Shown here: positions 11,108-21,461 of the stretch, in pieces
Numbering within the stretch: the stretch's first letter is position 1
How the letters are laid out: the number at the start of each line of letters is the position of its first letter
NCBI RefSeq assembly: GCF_000264905.1
Contig: NW_006763147.1
Span: 822,953-855,302 of the forward strand
Source of the DNA: Stereum hirsutum FP-91666 SS1
Lineage: Eukaryota; Basidiomycota; Agaricomycetes; Russulales; Stereaceae
Direction: 5' to 3'
Length of the DNA stretch: 32,350 nt
Notes under the pieces: generated by a model
Databases searched by the model: none
What the model was told of the DNA's origin: nothing
The model's input: only the letters and a program-made list of their open reading frames with translations
Translations under genes and position numbers: made by a program

Positions 11108-11446
11108 ATGGTCAACGAGAATCTAGAGGTCCAGGAGAGAAGGCTCATCCCGCTGAAGATGACCGGAGCACAAAGTATTGTGGAATCACCAGAATCTCAG
11201 CCAGCTGAGAAGGAAAATTTTCCAGACGATTCCTCCGCATCATCGACGTCGGCGGCGAACGCGTACAGCCTTAGCAGCGAGAACGTACAGGAGGAGGACG
11301 GAGGATGCAAAGCGGAGGACAGCAAAAAGCTAAAGGATGCACAGGCTGGGCTCGTCCAGAACGCTTTGAAGGAGGGTGTGCTCGTGGAAGGGGCGTGTGG
11401 CAGAAAAGATTGCGCTTCGGAGGAGTCGGTGCCTGTCACGGTCTGA
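11108..11446 (+). CDS. doubtful ORF, 112 aa, acidic and low-complexity
   Basis: The frame is open from 10988; the first ATG in it is at 11108. The product would be hydrophilic, rich in Ser, Glu and Lys, with no domain I recognise. Third codon positions are fairly GC-rich, as in the real genes here, but an equally long frame runs on the opposite strand (11197-11856) through the pyruvate decarboxylase promoter, so openness alone means little. It ends about 230 nt before that gene's TATA box. It could be a small gene, or just GC-rich upstream DNA. Confidence 0.22.
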   Translation: MVNENLEVQERRLIPLKMTGAQSIVESPESQPAEKENFPDDSSASSTSAANAYSLSSENVQEEDGGCKAEDSKKLKDAQAGLVQNALKEGVLVEGACGRKDCASEESVPVTV

Positions 11447-11673
11447 TCCGGAGACCGTGAGAGGAAGATAAGATGGCGATCTTCCTCATCGGGGCAGACG
11501 CGCGTAGATCCGAGCAAGATCCGAGAGTCAAGTGGCGTCGATCTCCAGATCCGTCGGTGGCGTGAGCACCGACTGGACCGAAATCGGGACCGCGCCTGGG
11601 CAGAGGCCATCGACGCTCGACTCCCTTCGTCCTCCGCCCTCCGGCCAACCCTCCGTCTTCTCCCGCCAGCCCG

Positions 11674-11681
11674 TATATATA
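11674..11681 (+). promoter_or_regulatory. TATA box of pyruvate decarboxylase
   Basis: CCGTATATATACTCC lies about 130 nt before the ATG and is followed by a pyrimidine- and CA-rich leader without other ATGs. This is the typical layout of a highly expressed fungal glycolytic-type promoter. Confidence 0.7.
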
Positions 11682-11805
11682 CTCCATCTAAAACCGGACA
11701 GCTGACCTCCTCACCAACACTACCTTCATCACCAACCACCAACAGCTTCCAGCTTTTCTCAGCTACTTTCTTAGTTAGCGACCCAACCCAACAACTCTTA
11801 CAGAG

Positions 11806-14300
11806 ATGTCGGAACAGATCACCATCGGGGCTTACCTCCTCGAGCGTCTTGCTCAACTCAAGGTCACCGTAAGTATTGTGTTTTGTACTCCATGGCTCAA
11901 TCGGCGGTACTGATTAGAGATCGTTCGTGGCGATGTAGTCCATGTTCGGTGTCCCTGGTGACTTCAACCTCGGTATGTCTCTACGCTTTGAATCGTAGCA
12001 CCCTTCGCTGACTTCTCCTCGTTCATAGGCTTCTTGGTTAGCTACATGTCCATTCTATACAGATAGTAAATCAGGCGCTAACCCTTATCTTTCTAGGACC
12101 TCGTTGAGGACCACCCTGCGATGGAATGGATTGGCAACTGGTTAGTTCGCTTTTTCTCCCTTCTTTATCGCTCAATCAGTACCTCATATTGCCTCCAGTA
12201 ACGAGTTGAACGCGGCCTACGCTGCCGATGGCTACGCTCGTGTGAAGCCCACCTCCATCGGTGTCATTACCACCACGTACGCTCCCAATCCGCTCATTTT
12301 CCATCAAAAGCCCCTATTTATAGAATCAACCCCTATTCCAGTTTCGGTGTCGGCGAACTCAGCGCTATCAACGGTATCGCTGGAGGTCAGTCGTGTTTCT
12401 TTCCTTCTCAAATTCGTTTAGAGGGCAGAAGCTGATTTTCAAATGATTGATGATGAATAGCGTTTTCCGAGATGGTGCCCGTCTTGCACATTGTTGGCGT
12501 GCCTAGCACTTCCCAACAAAAGAACAAGCCCATGCTTCACCACACCCTCGGTGATGGAAGGTTTGTGCCCCTCTTTATGTCCTACCGCTTTTGCACCGTT
12601 GCTCAAGTTTGTGTGATTCTAGGTACGACGCATACGCCAAAGCCGCCGAGCAGTTCGCCATCACCCAAGCCACCCTCCTCGACAAGCGCACCGCCGCTCA
12701 GGAGATCGACCGTGTCATCACCGCCTGCATCACCAGCGCCCGTCCCGTCTACCTCTTCATCCCCACCGATGTCGTCTTCATGAAGATCCCCACCGGTAAC
12801 CTCCATACCCCACTCACCTCCGCTTTCCCGCCCAACGACGAGGAGACCGAGCAGTTCGTGTTGGACGAGATTGTCAGGAAGGTTGAGGCGGCGGATGGAG
12901 ATGCGATCTTCTTGGTTGATGCTTGCGCCGTGAGGCATCATGTGAAAGATGAGGTGAAGGAGCTTGTGGAGAAGACCGGCTTCCCGGTGTACGCTGCGCC
13001 CATGGGCAAGAGCGCCGTCTGGGAGGGTTACGAGAGATACGGTGGTGTGAGTATTTCCTTATTCGCCTTCTCCTTTCCTTGATTTGCTTTCTGAGGGCTA
13101 TTCGCTCATACTTTTCGCGATCGTGTTTGTAGATCTACGTCGGCTCTATTTCCCGACCTGAGATCAAGGAGAAGGTCGAATCCGCAAAACTCATCATCTC
13201 CATCGGCGGCCTCAAGTCCGACTTCAACACCGGCAACTTCACCTACCGCATCCCCAAACAGCGCACCATCGAGCTCCACTCCGACCACACTCTCGTCCAG
13301 TACGCCAAGTACGACGCCATCGGCATGAAGCAACTTATCCCCAAACTCATCCCCCGGCTTGCCGGCTTCGCCGCCGCCGCCTCCAAGTTGTCCGTCCCCC
13401 GGTTCGGCGCGAGGTTCCCCACTGAGGATCCTCTTGGTGAGGAGACGATCAGCCATGCGTGGATGTGGCCGAGGATGAGCCAGTTCTTCAGGGAGAAGGA
13501 TGTGATCGTGAGTGAGACGGGAACGAGTAGTTTCGGTGTTTTGGACGTGCCGTTGCCCAAGGACGCGATCAACGTCAGCCAGATTCTCTGGGGAAGTATC
13601 GGATGGACTGTCGGTGCGTACTTTGTCTTCTCCCTTCCCATCCTCCCTTTCGTCTTTCTGACCTTCGTTTTCTCGGACTTTTGCTTACGGTGTTCGTCTT
13701 TTGTGATCTATAGGTTCTACTCTCGGTGCTGCCCTCGCTGCCCGCGACCAGAATCTTGGCCGTACGCTCCTCTTCATCGGCGACGGTTCCATCCAACTCA
13801 CCATCCAGGAGGTGTCGACCATGATGAGGCTCCGGTTGAAGCCCATCATCTTCCTCCTCAACAACTCTGGTTACACGATCGAGAGGTACCTCCACGGTAC
13901 GCACCGCAAGTATAACGACATCGTCAACTGGTGCGTTTTGTTTTCTCATCTTAATTCCCTCTACGCCTGCCCTACTCCAGCTTCCCCATCACTTCCCACC
14001 ATTCCCTATCCTCGCCCGATGGTCGAACTTCTTACTCACTCTGCTATTTTTTCCGCGCACAGGAAATGGACGCAACTTCTCGACGTCCTCGCCCCCGCCG
14101 ACCTCGAGCCCCGCCCGAAGTCGTACACCGTTCACACGAAGAAGGAGTTCGACGAGCTCCTCAACACACCTTCCTTCGCTTCGTGCGAGACTATCCAGCT
14201 CGTGGAGATCATGATGGACAGGTTCGATGCGCCCCAGGCGTTGCAGAGGCAGGCGGAGTTGAGCGGGAAGACGAATGCGTATGTCGCTGAGTACCTGTAA
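11806..14300 (+). CDS. PDC1: pyruvate decarboxylase, 11 exons, 576 aa
   Basis: Cytosolic thiamine-diphosphate enzyme converting pyruvate to acetaldehyde and CO2, the committed step of ethanol fermentation. Exons: 11806-11868, 11939-11972, 12029-12036, 12097-12140, 12199-12276, 12342-12385, 12461-12560, 12623-13046, 13133-13613, 13714-13930, 14063-14300. They sum to 1731 nt in frame. Key features by analogy to yeast [12 protein letters not shown] near the N-terminus, the cofactor-activating Glu in [14 protein letters not shown] (about 52), the active-site HH pair (117-118), and the ThDP/Mg motif GDGS (448-451) through NN (475-476). The residue after NN is Ser where yeast has Asp. Codons strongly prefer C-ending forms (CTC, ATC, GTC) and AAG, consistent with high expression. 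Family assignment is sure; the symbol follows yeast naming. Confidence 0.96.
12029..12036 (+). other. 8-nt microexon of the pyruvate decarboxylase gene
   Basis: GCTTCTTG sits between a 56-nt intron (11973-12028, GTATGT...CATAG) and a 60-nt intron (12037-12096, GTTAGC...TCTAG). Including it gives the continuous FNLGFLDLVEDHP; skipping it shifts the frame. Confidence 0.8.
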
Positions 14301-15317
14301 TCGTTTCATCCATCATCGGTCCCCTTCCTCCACATAAAACGAGGTCGTAACCATCCTCCCCTCTTCTCCGTCGCGTTTTCGTTTTCGTCTTTGGGTGTGT
14401 TCCGTGTTGTTTTCGGGTGGGAGTAGTGGGAGCGAAGAAGAAAAATAACACCAAATGTACAGTACTAATAATTCGCACGCATGGATTCGGATTTCGTCGT
14501 TGTTGTTGTAGCACCTCACACATACGTATAGTCTATAGACACTTAGAATGGATAGTCACAATTCAGTTCTTTCTCTGCTTCTTGTGAGGCGTGCATTTTG
14601 GGAAGGCCGTTGCGGGGAGGTTCAGTCTGAGGACTTGTGTTTTCGGTTTCTGGCTGCTTCACTCTTCAGAGACGCCGTACGCCACATCGCCCGGCGCCAC
14701 ACAAGTCGGAGTCAGAAAGAAATGCGCTGGATTCGGGATATGCCGGAGCGTGCACGGAGGCGAAATTCGCCGCGACCAGCAACTCGCTCAAGCAACGCTC
14801 AATTGCAAGCGCTCACAAACAGTGAGATTTCTGCAACCCACCAACCGTTTGATGGCGCAGAGCACGGCCCAGAGAGGGCCAAATACGCAGTTGCGCATCG
14901 TCAACGTCCGCGAACCGTAGGCGCCCAACTCATAAAACCAACATGAAACGTCTAATAATTCTGTGTTTTCGCTGAGGCTTGCAACTGTTTGCCCTGCATG
15001 GTCTTGCATGCTGCTCCATTGACAAGCTGGTGTATGTACTCTGAAGTAGAGGTAATCCTGTTATCTATTGTAGGACTTCACGGCTCTTGGAAAGGCTATC
15101 GCTAATACGTTTTCCACTGGGGCGTAGGCGTCTATTCGCCATGCCAGTGGTAGCAGGCTACTTTCATCGTGTTCTGATCATTCAATGACTGCTCGACGCC
15201 ACCATTACTCGGCTCCAATCAATACTTGGGTACTTATTCGCTGTTCTCTTTCTTGTCCTCCAGGCTCCCTCCACGTCCCCTTATCACGTCTTGACCCACC
15301 TGTGACCTCGCTGAAAC
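14301..15317. other. intergenic, no gene recognised
   Basis: Holds the 3' flank of pyruvate decarboxylase and the upstream region of the ML-domain gene. Several overlapping frames around 14548-15009 run on both strands without family similarity. A T-rich GTCTTTGGGTGTGTTC stretch and AAATAACA near 14440 may belong to the 3' UTR. No clear TATA box precedes 15318. Confidence 0.5.
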
Positions 15318-16436
15318 ATGAAAACGCCTCCGAGTCGTCACGGTCTCTCATTGGCTTTATTGTTTATGTTTCTTTGTTGCTTACTTCTTGCCAGTGGAGT
15401 CACATTTTCCATGCCTGTTCAAGAGCTGTTGGTTGCCAGTGGCCGTCAGTTCAGACTTGGGTCGGGGTTGCTCAGCTGCAGGCTCGCGGGTGACGACATG
15501 TCATGTCCCCCAGTGAAGACCATGGCGAGTTGGGATTGGGAATCTTGTGGTCCGTTATTATTATCCCTGGATCTTCGTCTTCGTATCTTCCTCCTTCCTC
15601 TTCGCTACTGAACGAATGTTTTTTTTTTAACGCAATCTACAGGTTTAGCTTCAGATCCCGTTCAGATAAGATCTATTGCTGTCGCACCGGATCCACCGAA
15701 GCCTGGGGAGAATATGACGGTCTCGGTTCAAGCTACGGCACAAGAAGACGTCGCGGTTCGTTTTCTCTCTATTCTCCACTCCAATCTCCTCGTCTAGTCG
15801 TAACGTCAGCCTAGTTTTCTCATTGACGTTTAAGAGGCATATAGTTTGGAGCTAACACGCCTTTCTTCTTTATAGGAAGGAGCCTATGCGAACGTGGAGG
15901 TAAAACTTGGGTTGATCAGGATATTGCAGAAGGAGTTTAATCTGTGCGAGGAAGCGTACGTGTTCGTTTCCTTTGAAAACATGATGTCTTCGTCTCCTTT
16001 CGATCTGACGCTATGGCCATGTTCCTCATCGACATCGACCTTGGAACTTATAATGTTGGAAACCGCGCACTTATCACAGACGCAAGGCGAACATGACCGT
16101 TCAATGCCCCGTCGAGAAAGGAGATCGTATACTGGAGAAAACTGTCAAGTTGCCAGACTTCATCCCGCCTGGTGAGCTCCTCGTTTTTGGACCATCGCAT
16201 CGAGCGCATCCTTCTGCACCTTATTCACCCTCAACTACTTCCCCTCATCATCTACTTCCTCGTCCCGTTCTGCAGCCCCTTTACTGAAACTTCTGTCTGT
16301 TCATCTCCGCCGTCGATCTCTGGCAGGCCCAATCAAGATCAACGTAAACGGCTACACGACCGACGACGAGCCACTCTTGTGCATCAACTTGAACGTGAAC
16401 TTCGCGAACTTGAAAACTGCTTCGAGAGCTGTATGA
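15318..16436 (+). CDS. ML/NPC2-domain phosphatidylglycerol/phosphatidylinositol transfer protein, 208 aa
   Basis: Secreted or vacuolar lipid-transfer protein of the ML family, known in fungi as PG/PI-TP and related to NPC2. The N-terminal helix LALLFMFLCCLLLASG (about 12-27) is a signal peptide. The mature domain starts near WDWESCG and continues DPVQIRSIAV and KPGENMTVSV. It then has NLCEEA, VQCPVEKGD, PPGPIKINVNGYT and LLCINL. Conserved Cys lie in WESCG, NLCEE, VQCPV and LLCINL, as expected for the disulfide-linked beta sandwich. Exons: 15318-15549, 15643-15755, 15876-15955, 16080-16171, 16327-16436, totalling 627 nt in frame to a TGA. All splice sites are GT-AG. The start is the ATG directly before the signal peptide. 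No partner gene is evident nearby. Confidence 0.88.
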
Positions 16437-16863
16437 AAGAAAGCCTCTGTCACCTTCGTACATATGTCGGAAACATATATACACGCCGGTTCTCGTGATG
16501 GACTCGGAGATTCTACGGATTGGTCACACATGTTCTGCTCAATGTTTTGATACGCCAATTTATAATATATTACATCACGAGGCAGGATGATTGACCAGCA
16601 CGGTGCGATGCGATATGGGTATATGTAACATTTCCAGCAATACCCACATAGAGAGAAGACACCCAGTCGCAAAGTAGATAACCATAAACCCAAGAACGAC
16701 AACTGCCCTTCGATCCCCCAAACCAAACATTCCGTATCCTCGCGAAGCGGTGTGGGTCCAGACTACTAGTTACTGGTCTCTCGAGGAGGCCTCTGGCTAT
16801 GTAGGCTAGTCCACGCCGAGCTCGGGCGCGTGAGCCGATGACTATACTCTTCTGGAGAGTACG

Positions 16864-17370
16864 ATGAAAGAAAAAATGTGCCGTAGGTGGTGGGATCGCG
16901 CAACCCGTCACCAGCGGTGTAGATTGATGCCTCTCAGGCTCGTTTGGTGCCTTTCCATTCTCCTCGTCCTCCTCTTCAGTCGAGCATCCCAGCTCCCCCG
17001 TACCAGAGTCCTGCCAAATATGCCATCGCTACGTCTTCCCTTTCAAGAGCTCCGCTCTATCCTTCTCCGTCTCCATCGTCCTGCTCCTGAATCAAACACC
17101 AAAACATCTCCCCCTAAATCCGAGTCCTCCATCCCCGATGTACCATCCCTGCGTCTCCCTACTTGCTTCCCACCCAAACGCTCTCTTCTCTCATCGGTTT
17201 CCTGGTGTTCGTAAGGAAAGGTCGTTGAACGTGTTCGCAAAGGCGTGGTTGTTGAGCCCCGGTAAAAGTGAAGGAGGGAGTTGTCGGCGGGAAAGGATCC
17301 TCGATAGGCGGGTATGTGTGTCGAGTCGTCGCGGTCGAGGTCAAGATCGATCGTATGGTGGTTGGTGAAT
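16864..17370 (+). pseudogene. antisense ORF family of block X, copy A (broken)
   Basis: Counterpart of the minus-strand frame at 28646-29186. Both share CGCGCAACCC, then CACCAGCGG, then GGGAGTTG.CGGCGGGA. They also share a terminal segment ending VKIDRM and a stop codon at matching positions. In this copy the TGG after GGTGTAGAT is TGA, and length changes near 17290-17330 shift the frame before the conserved end. Another frame (17138-17368) stays open by chance. No family recognised; it may never have been coding. Confidence 0.3.
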
Positions 17371-17483
17371 AGGCGGGGACGGGTATTCGTGGCGGAATGT
17401 TGCCGAGTCGCTGAAGTCGAAGTCGTACGTATCGTAGCCGCTGGGTATCTGTATCACTGAGTCTGAGGAATCAGTGTCAATCT

Positions 17484-17522
17484 CTCGGAGTGGCACCCTA
17501 CATCTCCTGGGGCCACTCCGAG
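17484..17522. repeat. perfect 11-bp inverted repeat (hairpin)
   Basis: CTCGGAGTGGC (17484-17494) and GCCACTCCGAG (17512-17522) are perfectly complementary around a 17-nt loop. The hairpin lies about 130-165 nt beyond the stop codon of the minus-strand 266-aa gene, so probably in its 3' UTR. It is followed by a GTCTCA/GTCCCA-rich stretch to about 17575. In the other copy (about 28480-28525) only the inner GTGGC/GCCAC part survives. Confidence 0.7.
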
Positions 17523-17650
17523 TCTCCGAGTCCGAATCTCAGTCTCAGTCTCAGTCCCAGTCCCGGTCCGAAACATAAATCTCCCGCGAGACATGAACAT
17601 ATGAATCATCTCCGAGACATCTCAGTATCACCTCTCCCCATCAGCAGCAA

Positions 17651-18533
17651 TCAATAGTCAACACCATCAACAGCCCCCACCACCTCCGGTATAATCGCTC
17701 GAAGACCTGGACGGCACTCTGGCGCGACCCGAACCATATCTCCTATGATGAGCTTAACACACTTCACCTCCAGATAATAGCCTGAAACAGGCTCTATCTC
17801 GTACGTATCGGCATCGGGTTCCTCATCAACAGGACCCTCAAAAACACCATCGTCCTCGTACTCGTACTCATCGTCATCGTACTCATCCTCCTCCTCATCG
17901 CATGACACGCCAAACCAAGCACCCACACCAAGCGGATCCGCCTCATACTCAAACGATTCGACGGACTGAGCATACATACCGTTCCCCTCGAGCTCTTCAC
18001 CATCGAGCTCTAATTCCTTATATACCTCCTTTCCACATGCCACACCACCAAATACCGACGCCTCATAGTTGTTGTCGTACGGGGCCGAGTCGAAGTCGTA
18101 AGAACTCTGAGGAGACTGATCGTTGCGAGGGGTGACGGGGAACTCTCTCGTCGACGGCTCGCTCGCGCTATCAGTCTGGGAAGAAACCTCGGAAAGTTCG
18201 TTGGAGTATTCGGACTCGGAAGAGGAGGTTTGAGAGTTTTGAGAAGGGTGAGGGAGGGCGATGGCGGCGGTAGTTGTGATGGTGGAGGCGAGGGCGGGGA
18301 TTTTGTCGCATTTGGGACGGGGTGTGGCGGTCATGGGCACCGTGACGTCGACGTCCTCGATAGCGCGGACTTTTTCTATGTACGTAGACAAATAAGTACG
18401 TCTCAAGTCAGCATACTGGCAAACGAAAGGAATGGAATGAAGAAAGGAGGAACCCACGGAGCAGTCCACGGAATCGAAGCCTAAGCTTGCCGGCGATGAC
18501 ACCGGTGGGGGTAACAATTGCTTTGGAGAACAT
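17651..18533 (-). CDS. uncharacterised acidic protein, 266 aa, copy A
   Basis: Two exons on the minus strand (18533-18458 and 18375-17651) around an 82-nt intron (GTGGGT...CATAG) give 801 nt in frame. The paralogue at 27499-28371 has the same two-exon plan and the same total length, which supports both start and intron. No family recognised. The N-terminus (MFSKAIVTPTGVIAGKLRLR) is basic, hydroxylated and free of acidic residues, as in mitochondrial presequences, but this is only suggestive. A Ser-rich segment follows (about residues 74-120), then an Asp/Glu/Tyr-rich tract (about 190-225) and a hydrophobic C-terminal part with PECRPGL. A TATA box sits about 120 nt upstream. The middle of the gene is almost identical in DNA to the paralogue. 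Confidence 0.75.
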
Positions 18534-18650
18534 GTTTGTGGTTTATGCGTAAGGGCAGGGGTGTTATGCGCTTATAATTCGCTGGGGAGGTACTATGGAT
18601 AAGGTATGTGCGTGGTTCGGTGGGGAGAAGTGCTCAGTATTAGAGCAAGT

Positions 18651-18657
18651 TTATATA
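18651..18657 (-). promoter_or_regulatory. TATA box of 266-aa gene copy A
   Basis: GTATATAAAC read on the minus strand, about 120 nt before the ATG at 18533. The copy B gene has its TATA at the same distance although the DNA around the two boxes differs. Confidence 0.6.
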
Positions 18658-18968
18658 CATTTGAGCCTTGAGTGCGGGATGTGTCGGAGGAAAGGTGAAT
18701 CATGCCGGTGAATGCGCTTGAGTCACGTCGCTGAAGTTCGTGAGCGGGACAGACGGGTCTGAGACAGTGTGCGTATTGCAGTAGATGTTGGACCAGTTTC
18801 AGAAGATCGAGGCCGTCCAAGATTCTGAATCGATCTGTCTCGGGCAGGCGATATCTACGTTTTACATGAATCGACCGCGTATGTATCGTCCCAGGTCCTG
18901 CTGGAAACTCCACTAACACGGTCAGTGACGTTTATTTTGGCTCGTAATAGATGAGATAAATCCTGCGA

Positions 18969-19222
18969 ATGCACGATCATCTTCGTGACATACCTCACCA
19001 CGGTGTCGCACAACCCAGCACCAGCGGTAACGACTGGTGCTTCGCTTTTGATAGTAAGCTCCATGCTTCGCCGTCGCCGTCGTTTACCTGTCAGAATCGG
19101 CCATCTCGATGTCTTCCTTATTTTTATCAGGGGAAAGTTCCAACTGGGCCTTCAAAAACTTTCCTGAGCAAGGTTACATTCGAGATAAATTCAAACCAAA
19201 CAAAGACGGGTTTCTATATTGA
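18969..19222 (+). CDS. candidate small spliced ORF, 58 aa, antisense to the F-box 3' flank
   Basis: Two short exons (18969-19053 and 19131-19222) with good GTAAGC and TTTTTATCAG sites join in frame: HHGVAQP, TSGNDW, CFAFD, then SNWAFKNF, GYIRDKF, NKDG and a TGA. The copy in block Y B keeps the splice sites and the C-terminus but has TAG in place of the Trp codon. No family recognised. A frame on the other strand across the same DNA is also open, and the proposed intron is as conserved as the exons, so coding status is doubtful. Confidence 0.25.
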
Positions 19223-19356
19223 TGACTATAATGCGTAACTGTTAACATAGGGCTAGAACACCGACACCTTCATTAGACCCAAAGCATCTCAAGTGGAATG
19301 AGGATTGAACCACATACCATCATTCTCCAACGCTCCTCGCCACAGTAAAAAGAGAA

Positions 19357-20818
19357 TCAGAAACCCCTTCTCCCCGCTCGTAAAGCAGCCTTCTGTATCG
19401 CCTTAGTCACCTCCGAGGTGTCTCCGTAAAAGTAGTCGTCACGGCTCCAACACTTCAACCCAGAGACGTCTTTCAAGGACGACATCCTGACGCACGCCCG
19501 CGACCATACATGTGGACGTCCTAGTGTTTTGGGCTTTAACAGCCCGCTGAGCTTCTGGACCTGGTGGGTTATCGGGACCTTCGTGAGAATCGAGATGAGA
19601 GCATGTTCCACATGCGCTCGGGATGGTTCATGGATAGTGGGATCGGTAATGTGGAGCTTGATCATGAAATAGTTATCGTCCGTCTTGACCTCGAAATCCG
19701 CAGGCTGGATAACGTTTTCGTGCACTTGTAGTGAATCATAAGGCCTTGAGAGTGCGGGAATGTGAGAGTGGCGAGAGACGAAAACAGAGAGGGCTTCGTC
19801 CAGGGCTGAAGTGAATGGAACCTCGCAATTCATTGAGACTTGAAATGAGGCTACGTTTGGAAGTGTTGAGAAGTGCAAGAACGTGGTGAGGGCCTGAGGT
19901 GTTATGCTGAGGGTGACCGAGCGCAGGCGTGATAGTGATATGTGAGCGAAATTCTCCAAGGATTCATTTGCGGGGCTGTATATGTGAGGTCTGATGACGA
20001 GATATCTCAAGGATGGCATTATTGACAAGGCAGCATGGAGATCGTGGAGAGTAAATGATTCAGAGTAGCTCTCGATGGCCAGGTAGGTAACGTGTATGAA
20101 GGCTCGCGACGATGGATGGAGTCCAGAGAGCCAGCAGTTTTCAGTGCGGATCACTTTCAAGTGGGACGTAGATTGGTGAAATGGCGGAATGAGTCGGAGT
20201 TTTTCTTGTCTTTGTGTTGAAGAAGTGAAGATATATAAGTGCTGAAGGCATGGTGCAGGTTCCGCCAAGATTGGAAAGATTGCTGGGAGAATACTACAAG
20301 AGAGGAAATCTTCGTCTACCTCCAGCCGCGCGATGCGATTGATGTTCCGACGTAAAAGAGCTATTCTGTTTGAAACGATGCAAGGGTCTTCACGATTGGA
20401 AACGTCCAAAGAAATTGGCATGGATGCTGAGCGCGAAACGAGCCTCCCGATCCACTCGGACGGCATGTTCGACACGTCCCATGTGGAACTTGCCCAAATA
20501 GCCGCACTAGCTAAGGCCGCTTCTCGCCAGTGGTGACAGACATAGGTCACTTTGACCCACGGTAGGCCGATGCAGCGTCCGGCACAGTAGCACTCGCCTG
20601 ACGAAGTGTTGCAGCGGAGACGAGCGAAAAGCGAGAAAATGCGGACGAGAAGCTCGTTCGGAAGAACGGAAATTGACGACGAGTTGTAATAATACGGCGT
20701 TCGGACGGTGTCGACGACACTGATAGCAAAAATGGAAAAAAGGATCAATGACCGTTCATGCACGGTCTGGAAGTGGAAAACTTGGGGCTTACGTGACAAT
20801 GTCATTCTGTGAATCCAT
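19357..20818 (-). CDS. F-box protein, 462 aa, block Y copy A
   Basis: Probable SCF ubiquitin-ligase substrate receptor. The F-box (SVLPNELLVRIFSLFA, about residues 24-39) continues with a Cys-rich insert (CNTSSGECYCAGRC) and VCHHWREAALASAAIW. The rest is the degenerate leucine-rich region usual in Agaricomycete F-box proteins. Exon 1 is 20818-20793 (26 nt); a 73-nt intron follows (20792-20720, GTAAGC...ATCAG). Exon 2 is 20719-19357, and the total is 1389 nt in frame. Copy B supports this start and intron: its intron is 65 nt and would break the read-through frame that is open here. A second, 86-nt intron (20962-20877) lies in the 5' leader and is conserved in length in copy B. The substrate is unknown. 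Confidence 0.85.
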
Positions 20819-20876
20819 TTTCGAGCGGGACTGGGGTGGCTCGATGATTTGAATTTCAGAGTCAGGTGGATAGATC

Positions 20877-20962
20877 CTGGAAGCGAAACAGCACGATGCA
20901 CTATATAGCTTAGGCTCCAATGCAGAAAAAACAGTAAAAAAAAGTTGAGAGCATTTACTTAC
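20877..20962 (-). other. 5' UTR intron of the F-box gene
   Basis: GTAAGTAAATG...CTTCCAG, 86 nt. The copy at 29801-29886 has the same length and good sites. Splicing in the upstream frame produces an immediate TGA in both copies, so the upstream exon is leader rather than coding. Confidence 0.6.
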
Positions 20963-21461
20963 AAAACAGACAAAACCCGAGCGAAACGACAAGGTCAAGT
21001 AATTCCTTTGATGGATTTTGGGTTGTGAGAGCTACGCGGAACGGTGAGCTGGACTGCGTCCAGCGGAGCCTGGATGAATGGGCGTTACTACAGACGAGTT
21101 GAGAGTGTAAAAATGCGGCGAAACATTCGCGTCTTTCAACCGCTTTGTAGTCACGTGTAAATATTGTGTCAACGGACTTGCGTGTGGCACCCACTAATGT
21201 GGCGGAGTTTTTAATTCATCAATGCAGATCCATCACTGGCACTTGCTGTGACACGTACGCTTGCAGTCTCTACTCTTCAGCTTCAATCCGCATAATTCTA
21301 TGCAGATCGACGAGAGCTGTAGGATATACCGTCAGCTGTAGGGGTATATCGGAACTGCACAGGGAAGTAAAGGAGAAAGTTCGGTTCGGCATCTGCCGGT
21401 GCCCCTCTCGCTGCTTCTCCCAGTGAGACACCGTGCACACGACGCCTGACCATCGACGACG

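Larger units (their letters stand above)
16650..18690 (-). repeat. duplicated block X, copy A (inverted relative to copy B)
   Basis: Reverse-complement similarity to about 27345-29360. It includes the 266-aa gene, its proximal promoter and about 1 kb of 3' flank with an antisense frame. Similarity is patchy: near identity in the middle of the gene, moderate elsewhere, fading near 16650. Ends are approximate because I judged them by eye. Confidence 0.85.
18920..21260 (-). repeat. duplicated block Y, copy A (inverted relative to copy B)
   Basis: Reverse-complement similarity to about 29490-31815. It covers the F-box gene, its leader with a 5' UTR intron, and about 400 nt of 3' flank. One edge is sharp: GCGTACGTGTCACAGCAAG on the minus strand marks the start at about 21260, matching about 29493. 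The other edge falls just after CATTCGCAG (about 18963 here, about 31808 in copy B). Confidence 0.88.

Noticed and set aside
11197..11856. 219-codon minus-strand ORF over the pyruvate decarboxylase promoter and first exon
   Set aside because: It overlaps a TATA box, leader and confirmed coding exon on the other strand, and is low-complexity with no family similarity.
13106..13949. Minus-strand ORFs within pyruvate decarboxylase
   Set aside because: Mirror frames produced by the strong C-ending codon bias of the gene.
19290..19320. tRNA-like GGTTCAATCC motif near the F-box 3' end
   Set aside because: No acceptor stem, D-arm or anticodon arm can be placed around it; it is simply conserved block Y sequence.
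20719..20901. Longer N-terminus (514 aa) for the block Y copy A F-box gene
   Set aside because: It reads through a leader and an intron. Copy B has a different intron length and breaks this frame, while the spliced start agrees in both copies.
20955..21194. Conserved minus-strand ORF upstream of the block Y F-box (also seen near 29623)
   Set aside because: Splicing at the conserved 86-nt intron leads straight to a stop in both copies. I treat it as a 5' leader.
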